From JANOAR01 sp031411235 (GTDB lineage: Bacteria > Verrucomicrobiota > Verrucomicrobiia > Verrucomicrobiales > Verrucomicrobiaceae), in assembly GCA_031411235.1 (NCBI GenBank), contig JANOAR010000332.1:1-26772 (forward strand): DNA of 26,772 bases. The letters are read 5' to 3'. The notes under the pieces are model-generated. The model did not search any database, had not been told where the DNA came from, and saw only the letters and a list, made by a program, of their open reading frames with translations. The position numbers were made by a program, and so were the translations under genes. Positions 1 through 8,979 of this stretch are shown in pieces (within the stretch, counting starts at the first letter, position 1; the number at the start of each line of letters is the position of its first letter).

Positions 1-1
1 A

Positions 2-1039
2 GCCCCCGGCGAAGAAATCGTCTATACCGACCTCATTTCAGAAGTGCATCCCTGGCTCACTGCCGTGCTGCAACGCGCCTATCAGTTGGCCATTATTCGC
101 TTTCCGTCCGTCTGGCAGTGGCTCTATGGAATGCTTGCCAAACCTGGCCTTTGCGATGCCAAGGCAGACTGGCTGCAACCCATGCTGCTGGCGATGACGA
201 CGCGCCTCGCGAGCAGCCGCCCCAGGGCTATCGTGAGCACCTACCCGCTCTACGCCGGGCTGGTGGAGGCGCTGCGGCAGCAAGGCGTCGCGGTGCCGCC
301 GCTGGTGACGGTCATCACCGACTCCATTAGCGTCCATCCCATCTGGCTCAGCGCACCAAGTGATTTGTATCTCGTCGCCGACGAGGAGACGCGGCAGATC
401 GTGCTGGGTATGGGTGTTGCCGCCGAGAAGATGCATGTGACCGGCTTCCCCGTGAGTCTCGTTTTTGCCACACCTCCCCCTGGTGAAAAGGATGCCGTGC
501 GACGCATTCTCTACCTGCCCTCTACCACCGTGCCGCACTTCGCGGCCACTCTGGAGGCCCTGCGCCCACTGCTGGAGAAGGGCGTGCGACTGACTCTGCC
601 CGTGGGCAAACACGCCGCGCGACTCTACCACACGCTGCGCAGGTTTATGGATGCGAGCCCACAATTGCCGATCAACATCATCGGCTGGACAGACCAGATG
701 CCGCGCTTGCTCCAGACCCATGACGTGATCATCTCCAAAGCAGGCGGTGCGATCCTCCACGAAGTGCTCGCCGCTCGCAGTCCCGTCGTCATCGACTACG
801 TGGTGCCAGGGCAGGAGGAGGGCAATGCCGAGATGATCCTGAAGCATCGCTGCGGCCTGCGCTCCACCACGCCACAAGAGACCGCCCGGCATGTCGCCGC
901 GATCCTGGAAAACCAAGCAGCGCTGGGCGAGACCATGCGCCAAAACATGCTGCCCATCAGCGAACCCGAGGCCGCTCTAAAGGCTGCTCGCCATGTGTTG
1001 GCCGTGGCCAAAGCCATTTTCAATCTTCCTCCCCCCTGA
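2..1039 (+). CDS. GT28/MGDG synthase-like glycosyltransferase (5' partial)
   Basis: The reading frame is open from base 2, so the start lies before the window. An internal GTG at 44 is not the real start, because coding sequence resembling the family N-terminus (YTDLIS, then VHPW) precedes and spans it. The C-terminal half carries the nucleotide-sugar binding signature of the monogalactosyldiacylglycerol synthase / MurG-like GT28 fold: SKAGGAILHEVLAARSPVVI followed by PGQEEGNAEMI. Such enzymes transfer a sugar from a UDP donor to diacylglycerol or a related lipid at the cytoplasmic membrane face. Sugar and lipid cannot be read from the sequence. The stop lies 4 bases before the start of the next gene, suggesting co-transcription with the HAD phosphatase. 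An annotation as a UDP-GlcNAc:LPS transferase would reflect the same fold. Confidence 0.85.
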   Translation, partial: APGEEIVYTDLISEVHPWLTAVLQRAYQLAIIRFPSVWQWLYGMLAKPGLCDAKADWLQPMLLAMTTRLASSRPRAIVSTYPLYAGLVEALRQQGVAVPPLVTVITDSISVHPIWLSAPSDLYLVADEETRQIVLGMGVAAEKMHVTGFPVSLVFATPPPGEKDAVRRILYLPSTTVPHFAATLEALRPLLEKGVRLTLPVGKHAARLYHTLRRFMDASPQLPINIIGWTDQMPRLLQTHDVIISKAGGAILHEVLAARSPVVIDYVVPGQEEGNAEMILKHRCGLRSTTPQETARHVAAILENQAALGETMRQNMLPISEPEAALKAARHVLAVAKAIFNLPPP

Positions 1040-1043
1040 CCTC

Positions 1044-1667
1044 GTGCCCGCCCTCCTCTTCGACATTGGCAATGTGCTCGTTTCCTTCGACTTCAGCATT
1101 GCAGCGGCGCGGCTCGCGCAGCATACCTCGCTGACACCTAGCCAAATCATAGAGGCCATCGCGCCGATGAAGGATCCGCTGGAGTCGGGGCGGCTTAGCG
1201 ATGCAGATTTCGTCGCACAGAGCATGGCCGCGATTCAGTTTCGGGGCAGCGCCGAAGAGTTCAGCCATATCTGGTGCGACATCTTCGCTCTGAATGAGCC
1301 GATGGCCCGCACGCTCGCCGCCTTGCCCAGCGATATCCCGGCCTATCTGCTGAGCAATACCAGCGGCCTGCATCAGCGCCACCTCTTCGCCACCTTTCCC
1401 ATTTTTACCTGCTTCCAGGGCGGCGTGTATTCGCACGAAGCCCGCTGCATGAAGCCCGACGAAAGCATCTTCCACATCGCCGCCGAACAACTTGCGCTCA
1501 ATCCCGAAGAGACTTTCTACATCGACGACCTCGTCGCCAATATCGAAACCGGGCGGCGGCTAGGCTTTGTCAGTCATCTCTACGATCTCAAGGATCACAC
1601 AGCGCTTGATGTGGCTCTAACTCAGTGGTTATCAAACACTTCACATTCATCAATTCTTAATTCCTAA
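1044..1667 (+). CDS. HAD-superfamily hydrolase, YihX-like sugar phosphatase
   Basis: A 207-residue protein starting at GTG 1044; an upstream ATG at 993 would overlap the preceding gene by 47 bases and adds non-conserved residues. HAD motif I is FDIGNVLV near residue 6, with Gly in place of the second Asp, as in the YihX alpha-glucose-1-phosphate phosphatase group. Motif II is LLSNTSGLH, the motif III lysine lies in MKPDESIF, and motif IV is FYIDDLVANIE. It is a cytoplasmic Mg2+-dependent phosphatase, probably acting on a phosphorylated sugar. The substrate is inferred from family resemblance only. It lies directly behind the glycosyltransferase. Its last codons and stop are formed by a 7-base tandem repeat, so the extreme C-terminus (ILNS) is probably not functionally important. 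Confidence 0.85.
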   Translation: MPALLFDIGNVLVSFDFSIAAARLAQHTSLTPSQIIEAIAPMKDPLESGRLSDADFVAQSMAAIQFRGSAEEFSHIWCDIFALNEPMARTLAALPSDIPAYLLSNTSGLHQRHLFATFPIFTCFQGGVYSHEARCMKPDESIFHIAAEQLALNPEETFYIDDLVANIETGRRLGFVSHLYDLKDHTALDVALTQWLSNTSHSSILNS

Positions 1668-1686
1668 TTCCTAATTCCTAATTTCC
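1652..1686 (+). repeat. Five tandem heptamers (AATTCCT-like)
   Basis: Five head-to-tail 7-base units: AATTCTT, three exact AATTCCT, and AATTTCC. They fill the space between the HAD phosphatase and the DedA gene. The HAD stop codon (1665-1667) is inside the repeat, and the last unit ends 1 base before the DedA ATG. The AT-rich units contrast with the GC-rich surroundings. Confidence 0.9.
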
Positions 1687-1687
1687 C

Positions 1688-2344
1688 ATGCTTCACTCCC
1701 TTCAAGATTGGCTTCACTCTCTCATCGCTGTTTGGTTTCACTGGGTTCAAGAGTGGGGTTACGCTGGCATTGTGCTTCTCATGGCCATGGAAAGCTCCAT
1801 TTTCCCTGTCCCCAGCGAAGTTGTCATGCCGCCAGCGGCCTTCCTCGCTGCTGAGGGCAAGCTCAATATCTGGCTCGTTATCCTCGCTGGCACCTTCGGT
1901 TCGTGGTTAGGATCAGCGATCACTTATGGCTTCAGCCGATGGTTGGGGCGGCCTTTTGTCGAGAAGTTTGGCCGCTATTTCTTTATTAGTTTGGAGAAGC
2001 TGGATCGCGCTGAGCGCTTCATGCTTCGTTATGAATCGAGCGGCATTTTCTTTGCGCGACTGTTACCCGTTGTGCGGCATCTTATTTCCATCCCCGCAGG
2101 CATCGTGCGCATGGACTTTGGTAAGTTCAGTCTTATGACCATCATTGGTTCCTTTATCTGGTGTACGATCCTCTCCTGGTATGGCAAAGGCATCGCCGAG
2201 CGCCACCCCGAACTGATGAACAATCCCACAGAATTGGTTCACGCGATCAAAGGCGAATCACTCGGCATCGTGGCAGGCATCGCCATCATCGGAGCGCTCT
2301 ATTTCCTGATGCTGCGGCTAACGGCGCGGAAGGCGAATTCATAA
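1688..2344 (+). CDS. DedA/VTT-domain membrane protein
   Basis: A 218-residue integral membrane protein of the DedA family, the usual length. Visible family features are an acidic residue at the start of the first reentrant segment (MESSIFPVPSEVV), the FFARLLPVVRHLISIPAG segment with the two conserved arginines, and Met-Phe-Gly following it. Several hydrophobic segments run across the protein, the last near residues 190-210. Members of this family are membrane flippases for phospholipids or undecaprenyl phosphate and maintain proton-motive-force and envelope homeostasis. Which lipid this one moves is not evident. The ATG at 1688 follows the heptamer repeat by 1 base and no Shine-Dalgarno sequence is seen. 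It may be co-transcribed with the two upstream genes. Confidence 0.9.
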   Translation: MLHSLQDWLHSLIAVWFHWVQEWGYAGIVLLMAMESSIFPVPSEVVMPPAAFLAAEGKLNIWLVILAGTFGSWLGSAITYGFSRWLGRPFVEKFGRYFFISLEKLDRAERFMLRYESSGIFFARLLPVVRHLISIPAGIVRMDFGKFSLMTIIGSFIWCTILSWYGKGIAERHPELMNNPTELVHAIKGESLGIVAGIAIIGALYFLMLRLTARKANS

Positions 2345-2673
2345 TACCGACAGGGCTCAAAGTCACGCCCCCGCTTCGCCAAGCCAAAGGGCGGCTTTCA
2401 GCGCTGTGGCCCCCGCTTACTCTCGCCCAACGCTCACTTCCCTTTTCCAATCCAAGCACCGATCTTTGGCCCGAGCATTTTAGTTTTGCAGGGCCTCTAA
2501 TCGAGGGCATCACCGCCAAAAGCGGTGGAACAGCCGGACTTCTCGGCTTCAATCTTGCCCCGCAGAGTCGAAGAACGGCTGGCAACCATTTTTGTCTGGT
2601 GATGCGAGGTTGCCCACTCCCACTGTGAGTCCAGACATCGCCACAAATCGTCAGCAACTACGCCTTGCCACCA
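2345..2673. other. Intergenic, left flank of Zorya operon
   Basis: About 330 bases between the stop of the plus-strand DedA gene and the stop of minus-strand zorD. Both strands carry open stretches, but their products have low-complexity composition and no family signature I recognise. A small inverted repeat (CACCGC/GCGGTG, 2511-2527) is present without a T-run. I see no transposase, integrase or tRNA here. It is the convergent 3' boundary of the Zorya locus and may hold decayed sequence. Confidence 0.5.
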
Positions 2674-5600
2674 TCACACCCGCTTGCGCTGCCCCTCCCG
2701 GCGCAGCACATCTGCCATCATCACTGGGGTTCGCTTGAGCGCTTCAGCGAGCCAACTGAGCCCAAGCAAGTCCACATCGCACATCCGAGCGGCACGCTTG
2801 GTGCGGCTGGAAAAGCGGTGGGCTGTCGTGTGCAGAATACGGCGATCAAAAACGATGCCCAGCGGCTTTTCAAAGAACGGCCTTGAGCCCTCGACGGCGC
2901 GGACGCCTTCTTCGCTGTCCAGCTTGTCATTCACGCACGTCTTGCACTGGATGAGGATGTTTTGTTTAGCCGTGCCCCAGCCTCGGACGACGACATCGCA
3001 GCCGTGGTCGGCTCCGTGCGGGGTCAGTATCGTTTGCTCCGCTTCCTTCTCGTAGAGCGTGCAGATGAGCGCTTCAAAGAGCTTCCAAGATAGCCCGAGG
3101 GCTTGCTCAAGCGTGAGGGGAAGCTGCTCTTTAGCAGGCGTGTGGCCGAAGACTTCTGCCACAAGTTCAGTATCAGATACGGATTCAGATGGGATCAACC
3201 CAAGCGCACTCTGAAGACTGCGCTTCTGTGCAAGTAGCTTGTCCAGGATCACATCAAAGGCAGGAAAATCTGGGTGAGCAACGGAGGGCAGATACACCGT
3301 CACTGGCTTCGTTTGCCCGATGCGATAGGCGCGGTCGGTCGCTTGGTCTTCCTTGGCGGGATTCCAATGGCGCTCAAGGTGGATGACGTGGTTGGCCGCG
3401 ACGATGTTGAGCCCTGCGCCTGCTGCGATGGGGGAAAGGATGCAAATGGCGAAGCCTGGCCGACCTGAGAACCCATCAAGCAAGCCCATTCGAGTGGCCT
3501 CGGGCGTCGTGCGTGAACTGGTCTTGGTGTCCCCGTTGATCACCGGAATCGGAAGTTCAAAAATGACCTGCAAGTGCCTCGCCAACGCATCTTGAAGCTG
3601 CTTAAGCACGCAAAAAATAAGCACCTTCTCGCCCCGCTGTTGTATCGCTTCGAGCTGTGTCAGCAACCACGCTAGCTTGCCGGAGCGCTCCAATACTCGT
3701 CGGCACTCAGCCGCATTTTTGCCCGACTCGATATGACCACTGCCAACGAGGTCAGGGTGCAGGGACACTTGTCGCAGATGCCACAGCGCCGCGAGATGCC
3801 GTCCTTGATTTTCAGCCTGGGAGGTGTCAGCGGCTTGATTGACCGCATCCCTAGCCGCTTCGTAGAGCGACTGCTGTTCGCCCGTCATCGAGCACGTCAC
3901 TGGCTGCAATGTCTTGGTTGGCAGGCCAAGGTTTTGTTCTTCTTTGGTTCGCCGCAGCATCAGCCCACCGACATGATCGCGCAGCGCTTTACCCAGCTCG
4001 GCCATGCGATGGCGCTCACGATTCATTGGCGCAATCCAGCGGCGGCGGAACTCGGCAAAGGCTCCGAGTGGCCCTGGTTCCGCAGTGTCCACGATGCTCC
4101 AGAAGTCGCCGAGGTGATTCTCCACGGGCGTGCCAGTGAGGGCGATGCGGAAGAGCGCCCGCAACGCCTTCGCGGCGATGGTCTGCTGCGCGTTGGGGTT
4201 CTTGACGTTTTGAGCTTCATCAAAGATGGCCGCGCTCCATTCGCACTTGGCAAAGGAAAAGCGGTAATCGCGCAAAGTCTGGTAGGTGGTCAGCACGCAT
4301 GAGCCCGGCCAGTCGAGGCTGTGCTCGGTGCCATCTCCGAAGCCCAGTCCATACGATTGCACCTCGCCGGGCACTGCCACATCGCGAGCGCCAGGGGCAC
4401 GGCGGAAGGCATTCAAATCAGCATCGCCTTGGGCGATGACCACCCGCTTGAAGGGCATCGCATTGGCATGGAAAGTTTTCTCGATCTCAGCCTTCCAATT
4501 GGCGAGCAGCGACAGCGGGGCCACGATCAAGACGGCAGGCGGCTCCACGCCTTTGCTTTCGCGCCATTGGCGAAACCACTCAGCCAGCAAGATGAGAGTG
4601 CTGTAAGTTTTGCCCAAGCCCATGTCATCGGCCAGCAAAGCTCCCGCTCCATAGCCGCTGTTATTGCTCCCGGCGATCTCAGCTTGCAGCGCGCGTTGGG
4701 AATGGCCGAGCATCCAGCGAATGGCCTCTTCCTGATGCGGCATCGGTTGCCGTGCGAAGCCTGTGAAGTCGAGCCGATAGGTCGCAGCGACCCTATCATC
4801 AATCGCCGTGAAGGGCCAGCCGTATGCCAACTGCTCATCATTGGGAATGATGAGCGGCACAAGCACCGACCTTGGCTGTGGCTCTTCAGCTTCGGATGAA
4901 GTCCCTTCGCCACCGGGATCATCGACGGTTGGCTCGGTAGGTCTCTCTGCCTCCGGTTGCTTTCCGAACCAATCCTCTGGCTCGCCCAAGGCTCCGCCCA
5001 CGTAGCCGCCTCGCCACTCGCCGATGCCTGTGACCCGTGGGCTAAACTCTGCCTCCACATCGGGAAAGACATGCGCTGCCAGCCATTGCTGCGGATCGCG
5101 CTCGTAGGCTTGGCGTTCTGCGCGAGGCACACGGCTGCGAGCTTTGATCGCACGCGCCTGTGCCGTCTGTATCTCGGTGAGCAGGATGATCGTCTGGCCC
5201 ACACGCACCACGGCGCGGCTGCGCTCGCCATCAAGGTGATGCAGGCGTTTCTCCACCGCATCGACCTTCAATCCGCCAAAGCGCCCCTGGGGCAGCGGGC
5301 AGAGCACCACATCGCCCGTGGCTCGGTCTTCCCGTGCATCAATCACTAACTCGTCAGCACGAACAATGATCGCACCATCGTCGCCGTAGGCTTCAAGGTC
5401 GATCATGCACCCAGCCAGATGCGCCTCTCGCAATGAAACGATCAGTGAGAGGTTCGCTATCTCATCCCTACCACTCGCCTGCCATTCCACGAAAGCCTTC
5501 AAAGCCGCAAACTGCGCCGCACTTGGCAGATAAGTCCGTTGTCCCAATTCCAGAATAGGGCCGCGCAACTGCCAACCAAAGGAAGGCGAAGCGCCAGGAT

Positions 5601-5943
5601 CAACAATGGCCAAGCTCGCTGAGAAATCAGCAAGCTGCGGCACACTACGAGTCTGCAACCGCATCCCCCCCGGCCAAGGATGTGGCAGGTCAAAGCCTTG
5701 GCGTATCTCGACATCAAGGCGCACGGCATCTTCGCACGCGATGAAAATGCCCGAGTTCACTTCGCTAACGCTGGCCTCACCGCATTCCGCGAGTGCGAGC
5801 ATCCGTTGATAGCCCACACACTCCACCTCCGAGCCTCGCCCTGCCTTGGCCTGGGCGAAGCGCTTCGCCGAGGTAAAGCGAATGGCGAGACCGTCCGCAT
5901 TGGCTGACCAGACGAACGAAGGGGAGGTGAAGGGCCAAGGCAT
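2674..5943 (-). CDS. zorD: ZorD: SNF2-family helicase with C-terminal Mrr-like nuclease
   Basis: A 1089-residue effector of type I Zorya. Residues 1 to about 395 are a family-specific N-terminal region. The SNF2 ATPase core follows: Walker A MGLGKT at 441-446, motif Ia VAPLSLL near 474, DEAQ at 575-578, TGTP at 603-606, and motif VI QATDRAYRIGQ at 867-877. The C-terminal domain (about 945-1089) has the PD-(D/E)xK Mrr_cat arrangement GADHGCD (Asp983) then QCK (Lys1001), so the nuclease looks intact. Published work describes ZorD as a DNA-acting ATPase/nuclease that degrades phage DNA once the ZorAB motor senses infection. The ATG is 3 bases after the zorC stop, consistent with coupled translation. 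A stand-alone SNF2 restriction helicase is excluded by the three zor genes before it. Confidence 0.95.
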   Translation of the reverse strand: MPWPFTSPSFVWSANADGLAIRFTSAKRFAQAKAGRGSEVECVGYQRMLALAECGEASVSEVNSGIFIACEDAVRLDVEIRQGFDLPHPWPGGMRLQTRSVPQLADFSASLAIVDPGASPSFGWQLRGPILELGQRTYLPSAAQFAALKAFVEWQASGRDEIANLSLIVSLREAHLAGCMIDLEAYGDDGAIIVRADELVIDAREDRATGDVVLCPLPQGRFGGLKVDAVEKRLHHLDGERSRAVVRVGQTIILLTEIQTAQARAIKARSRVPRAERQAYERDPQQWLAAHVFPDVEAEFSPRVTGIGEWRGGYVGGALGEPEDWFGKQPEAERPTEPTVDDPGGEGTSSEAEEPQPRSVLVPLIIPNDEQLAYGWPFTAIDDRVAATYRLDFTGFARQPMPHQEEAIRWMLGHSQRALQAEIAGSNNSGYGAGALLADDMGLGKTYSTLILLAEWFRQWRESKGVEPPAVLIVAPLSLLANWKAEIEKTFHANAMPFKRVVIAQGDADLNAFRRAPGARDVAVPGEVQSYGLGFGDGTEHSLDWPGSCVLTTYQTLRDYRFSFAKCEWSAAIFDEAQNVKNPNAQQTIAAKALRALFRIALTGTPVENHLGDFWSIVDTAEPGPLGAFAEFRRRWIAPMNRERHRMAELGKALRDHVGGLMLRRTKEEQNLGLPTKTLQPVTCSMTGEQQSLYEAARDAVNQAADTSQAENQGRHLAALWHLRQVSLHPDLVGSGHIESGKNAAECRRVLERSGKLAWLLTQLEAIQQRGEKVLIFCVLKQLQDALARHLQVIFELPIPVINGDTKTSSRTTPEATRMGLLDGFSGRPGFAICILSPIAAGAGLNIVAANHVIHLERHWNPAKEDQATDRAYRIGQTKPVTVYLPSVAHPDFPAFDVILDKLLAQKRSLQSALGLIPSESVSDTELVAEVFGHTPAKEQLPLTLEQALGLSWKLFEALICTLYEKEAEQTILTPHGADHGCDVVVRGWGTAKQNILIQCKTCVNDKLDSEEGVRAVEGSRPFFEKPLGIVFDRRILHTTAHRFSSRTKRAARMCDVDLLGLSWLAEALKRTPVMMADVLRREGQRKRV

Positions 5944-5946
5944 AAG

Positions 5947-8091
5947 TTAGAAAATCACGTCGTCCCACTCGACACCGCAGACAGTCGCCAAGTCGTCCAA
6001 GAAGCGTGACGCAAAGCTCGCGGATGGGAAAAAGGGCACTTTGAGCGGGTATTCCGCACTCTTTAAAAACTGCCAACAAGGAGCTGGATTGGGGACGCTC
6101 GCGGCAATGCTTGCCCAAAGGTCACGATTCGTATTGTGGACGCCTCGCAGGTTGTAGTAATGCACGCCATCTACCAGGGTGATGCCATTGTCGCAGATCA
6201 TCACCAACGCTGCCTCATTTTGATCGAATGTATCAATCATCAACGCAGCGTTGATCTTGCGCCTATCCAAGAGCTTGTGGAGGAAAGCCATGCGAGTGGG
6301 CAATGCTTCGACCTTATCTTGGCGTGTCAGGTAGCTACTCAGGCGGTCGATATAGGCATTCACAGTGCCTCCAACATCTTGACCTACTGCATTTGCGCCA
6401 GCGCGTGAAGCGGTGGCAATTGTTGGTGCGCTCGCTGGCGGTCGGTTTGCCTGTGGCATCACCATCATGCTAGAAGCGGGAGGAGCAGGTTTTTCAGGCG
6501 GAGATTCCTGTGCCGATCTTTGCGACGATAGCTCTGCTAGCGGTGGAAGATTACAGCTTTGCCGCCAGCGGTTGGCTTCCTTCAATGCCTCCCCTGTTAA
6601 TGAAACGTTAATTGCCACAGGCGCTGGGCGTAATGTTGCCACAGGCGCTCGGCGTACTGGCGCAGCCTGCTGGTAGCGCCACTCCACTCGATATTTCCTG
6701 CCTATTTGCTCAAGCAGCCCTTGCAGCCAATCGTGCATGTGAGCCTTCCAGATGCCTTGTGGCGAGTCGCGGTGCATTGGCCCTTGGCTGAAGAGGTCGA
6801 AGTCATAAGTGCTAGCTGTCATATCGAGCACCGCAGAGATGCTTTGAGGACAGTCAGAGCGAAAGGCGCGAACTGCGTAGCTGTGAGTGCCTTCTACGAT
6901 CCACATCTCATCGCTGCATTTCATCACGATGATGCTTGTGCCCTGTCCTGCTGGGCTAAGCTGTGCGATACGATGCCGTTGCTGCCGATACTCAAGAGGC
7001 AGCGCACGATGAGCTGCCGGATGCAGGATGAGCTTGAATTGCTCAATCTTATGTGAGTCGTCTAGCCAGCGCAGGAATCTCGCTCGTGACTCAAACTGTG
7101 CGAGCTGCCCGGACTGTCGGAGACTCGCTTCCAGGAATTGAATGAAATACTCCAACGTCTGCCGGTTCAAAGCGCGCTGGGCGCAGCGCAGTTCCGCAGG
7201 TGTGGGATTCCAGCAGCCCCACCACTTGCCGTAGGCCTTGCTGAGTGCGGGCAATGAGGGATCACAGCCGAGGCGCAGAATACAGTCCGTCCACACTGCT
7301 GGCCAAGTCCCGCCACTGGCGAGCACGCGGCGTGTCATCACTCGTAGCGCGGCAGCACCGAGGGGGATGCCTGGCTCATAGATCGCATCGCGTACGCTGG
7401 GTGACTCGATCTGCTTTAGCACTTCCAAGCCACCACCGATCGGAACGTGCTGAAGCTGTGCGAGCAGCAGCGTTTCCTTCAAGCGCGTGGCGAAGCGCCC
7501 TTCGCTCGGCAAGCGGAAGCGTTGCTCCAGCGTCGATAGCGTCTCGCCTTCCTGCGCGGCGCGAGCCAAACGCCCTGCGCCATCGGTCGCAAAAAGGCTC
7601 TCGGCTTGCGCTGCCCACACGGCATCCCGCTCGCTCATCGTTCCTGGTTGGCCGAACGCTTGCCCCAGGCGCTCGCTCAGCACAGCTAGAGCTTCGAGCT
7701 GGTCGTAGTGGTGAAAGAAAAGCTGGGCTGCTTGAGTCCGCCGCGATGAATGCCATTGGGCTCCCGTCGGGCCGAGCAAAGCTGAGGCCACTGCGGCGTC
7801 AAAACGTGGCAGCCATGCGGCTGCATCCTGCTGGCCATAGTCTTCGATGTAGAGGCTGATGAGGACTCGTTGGCCTCCCGCCTCCTGGGCCATTCGCATC
7901 AATGGAATGCGACGCTTGAGTTGCTTCCGCATCTCATCCTTTCGCCTGATGAACGGCTGTGACTCACCGCCTTCACCAAACTTGGCCACAGCCTCGGCAC
8001 GCAATACCGCCAGCCTTTGCAATGGAGCATGGAGTAGCGTGGGGCCGATGGCTGGAGCCCGCAGCAGGCGAAGAGTGAGATCAAGGGGCAT
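5947..8091 (-). CDS. zorC: ZorC: EH-signature Zorya protein with extended C-terminus
   Basis: A 714-residue soluble protein. Its position between zorB and zorD, and an EH-signature-like helical region (about residues 240-400, including CWNPTPAE near 293 and FESRARFLRWLDD near 333), identify it as ZorC. ZorC is known to bind DNA and work with ZorD; its mechanism is only partly understood. It appears longer than the ZorC I recall for enteric type I systems. A Pro/Ala/Ser-rich linker (about 475-570) joins two similar modules. In the first, VMKCSDEMWIVEGTHSYAVR (389-408) is followed by a helical segment ending YRVEW. In the second, VMICDNGITLVDGVHYYNLR (630-649) is followed by one ending CGVEW. 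The start overlaps the zorB end by 11 bases, indicating translational coupling. Confidence 0.9.
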   Translation of the reverse strand: MPLDLTLRLLRAPAIGPTLLHAPLQRLAVLRAEAVAKFGEGGESQPFIRRKDEMRKQLKRRIPLMRMAQEAGGQRVLISLYIEDYGQQDAAAWLPRFDAAVASALLGPTGAQWHSSRRTQAAQLFFHHYDQLEALAVLSERLGQAFGQPGTMSERDAVWAAQAESLFATDGAGRLARAAQEGETLSTLEQRFRLPSEGRFATRLKETLLLAQLQHVPIGGGLEVLKQIESPSVRDAIYEPGIPLGAAALRVMTRRVLASGGTWPAVWTDCILRLGCDPSLPALSKAYGKWWGCWNPTPAELRCAQRALNRQTLEYFIQFLEASLRQSGQLAQFESRARFLRWLDDSHKIEQFKLILHPAAHRALPLEYRQQRHRIAQLSPAGQGTSIIVMKCSDEMWIVEGTHSYAVRAFRSDCPQSISAVLDMTASTYDFDLFSQGPMHRDSPQGIWKAHMHDWLQGLLEQIGRKYRVEWRYQQAAPVRRAPVATLRPAPVAINVSLTGEALKEANRWRQSCNLPPLAELSSQRSAQESPPEKPAPPASSMMVMPQANRPPASAPTIATASRAGANAVGQDVGGTVNAYIDRLSSYLTRQDKVEALPTRMAFLHKLLDRRKINAALMIDTFDQNEAALVMICDNGITLVDGVHYYNLRGVHNTNRDLWASIAASVPNPAPCWQFLKSAEYPLKVPFFPSASFASRFLDDLATVCGVEWDDVIF

Positions 8092-8977
8092 TGTTAGGAG
8101 TGCTGACCTTTTTGATAAGTTCTGCCGTCTTCTGGCCCATCGCCTTGAGGTTCTGCTGGAGGTCGCCGAGCTGCTTTTTCTCCGCTGTGGCCAGGGTGAA
8201 ACGAATGTCGATGCGCCTGTCTTCGGGCCGATCAGGTGGTAGTGAGGCAGCCTCTAGCGGTGGATGCGTGGAGCGTGTCTCGCCATAGCCACTCACCGAG
8301 ATAAGCGGCCTTGCTGCCAGATTTGTGTCACTGGGGATCGTCTTCATCTCAGCCAGCCGAGCCAGCTCCGGTTGCTTAGTCCAGTAGCCCCACAGCGAAA
8401 TAGCGCGGTAGGTGCTCAGCCCCCAGTTACCCATTTCCTTGGTGTTTCGCACGGCATCGGTGTGGCCCTCAATGAAGACGGTATCGAGCCTCGCACGATT
8501 GCTAGGCTGGTCTAATGCCAGGGCCAGCGCTTGGCCAATGGCCGTGGCACTGGTGCTATACGTCGCAGGGATGTCATAGCGCCCGAGGTCGAAATGCAGC
8601 GCTTGCTCGGGGATGCGCAGCACCGAGCGATTTTCGGCGATTGTCACGGCCACGCCCTGCGATTTGAGATGGCTCTGGATACCATCGAGCATCCCGCCCA
8701 GGGAGTCCTCGCGCTGGTTCACGCCTTTGAGCGAAGCGGCGATGCCATTTTGCAAGGCTTGTATCTCCTTCAAGTTAGCCACCAACTCGATGAGGGTGAC
8801 CTTGATCTTATCTTGCTCCTTTTTCAGCTCATCCTTGCGCTTCTGTAACTCCAGCATCGTCACGATGAGGGCGAGGATGAAGATAGCCAGGAGGCTGGCC
8901 ATCAAGTCGGAGAAGGAGAGCAGGAAAGGATTCTCCTGCTCGCCGCTGACGGTGGGTTTGGTTCGGCGATGGAACAT
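8081..8977 (-). CDS. zorB: ZorB: MotB/OmpA-like stator subunit
   Basis: A 298-residue inner-membrane protein with a short cytoplasmic N-terminus and one transmembrane helix (about 18-42). Asp24 in SFSDLMAS is the expected ion-conducting acid of MotB-type stators. A periplasmic coiled stretch (about 45-95) follows. The OmpA-like peptidoglycan-binding domain covers about 115-262, with FIEGHTDA at 168-175, GYGETR at 230-235 and EDRRIDIRF at 252-260. ZorB assembles with ZorA into an ion-driven membrane motor anchored to the cell wall that senses phage invasion. The ATG is 2 bases after the zorA stop. A flagellar MotB was considered, but the zorC/zorD neighbours and the lack of any flagellar gene argue against it. 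Confidence 0.95.
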   Translation of the reverse strand: MFHRRTKPTVSGEQENPFLLSFSDLMASLLAIFILALIVTMLELQKRKDELKKEQDKIKVTLIELVANLKEIQALQNGIAASLKGVNQREDSLGGMLDGIQSHLKSQGVAVTIAENRSVLRIPEQALHFDLGRYDIPATYSTSATAIGQALALALDQPSNRARLDTVFIEGHTDAVRNTKEMGNWGLSTYRAISLWGYWTKQPELARLAEMKTIPSDTNLAARPLISVSGYGETRSTHPPLEAASLPPDRPEDRRIDIRFTLATAEKKQLGDLQQNLKAMGQKTAELIKKVSTPNNAP

Positions 8978-8979
8978 GG

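Noticed and set aside
38..943. A 301-residue minus-strand frame opposite the glycosyltransferase
   Set aside because: Antisense shadow; the plus frame carries the GT28 signature.
2511..2527. Hairpin after zorD and dedA as a terminator
   Set aside because: Only 6 bp and without a T-run on either strand.
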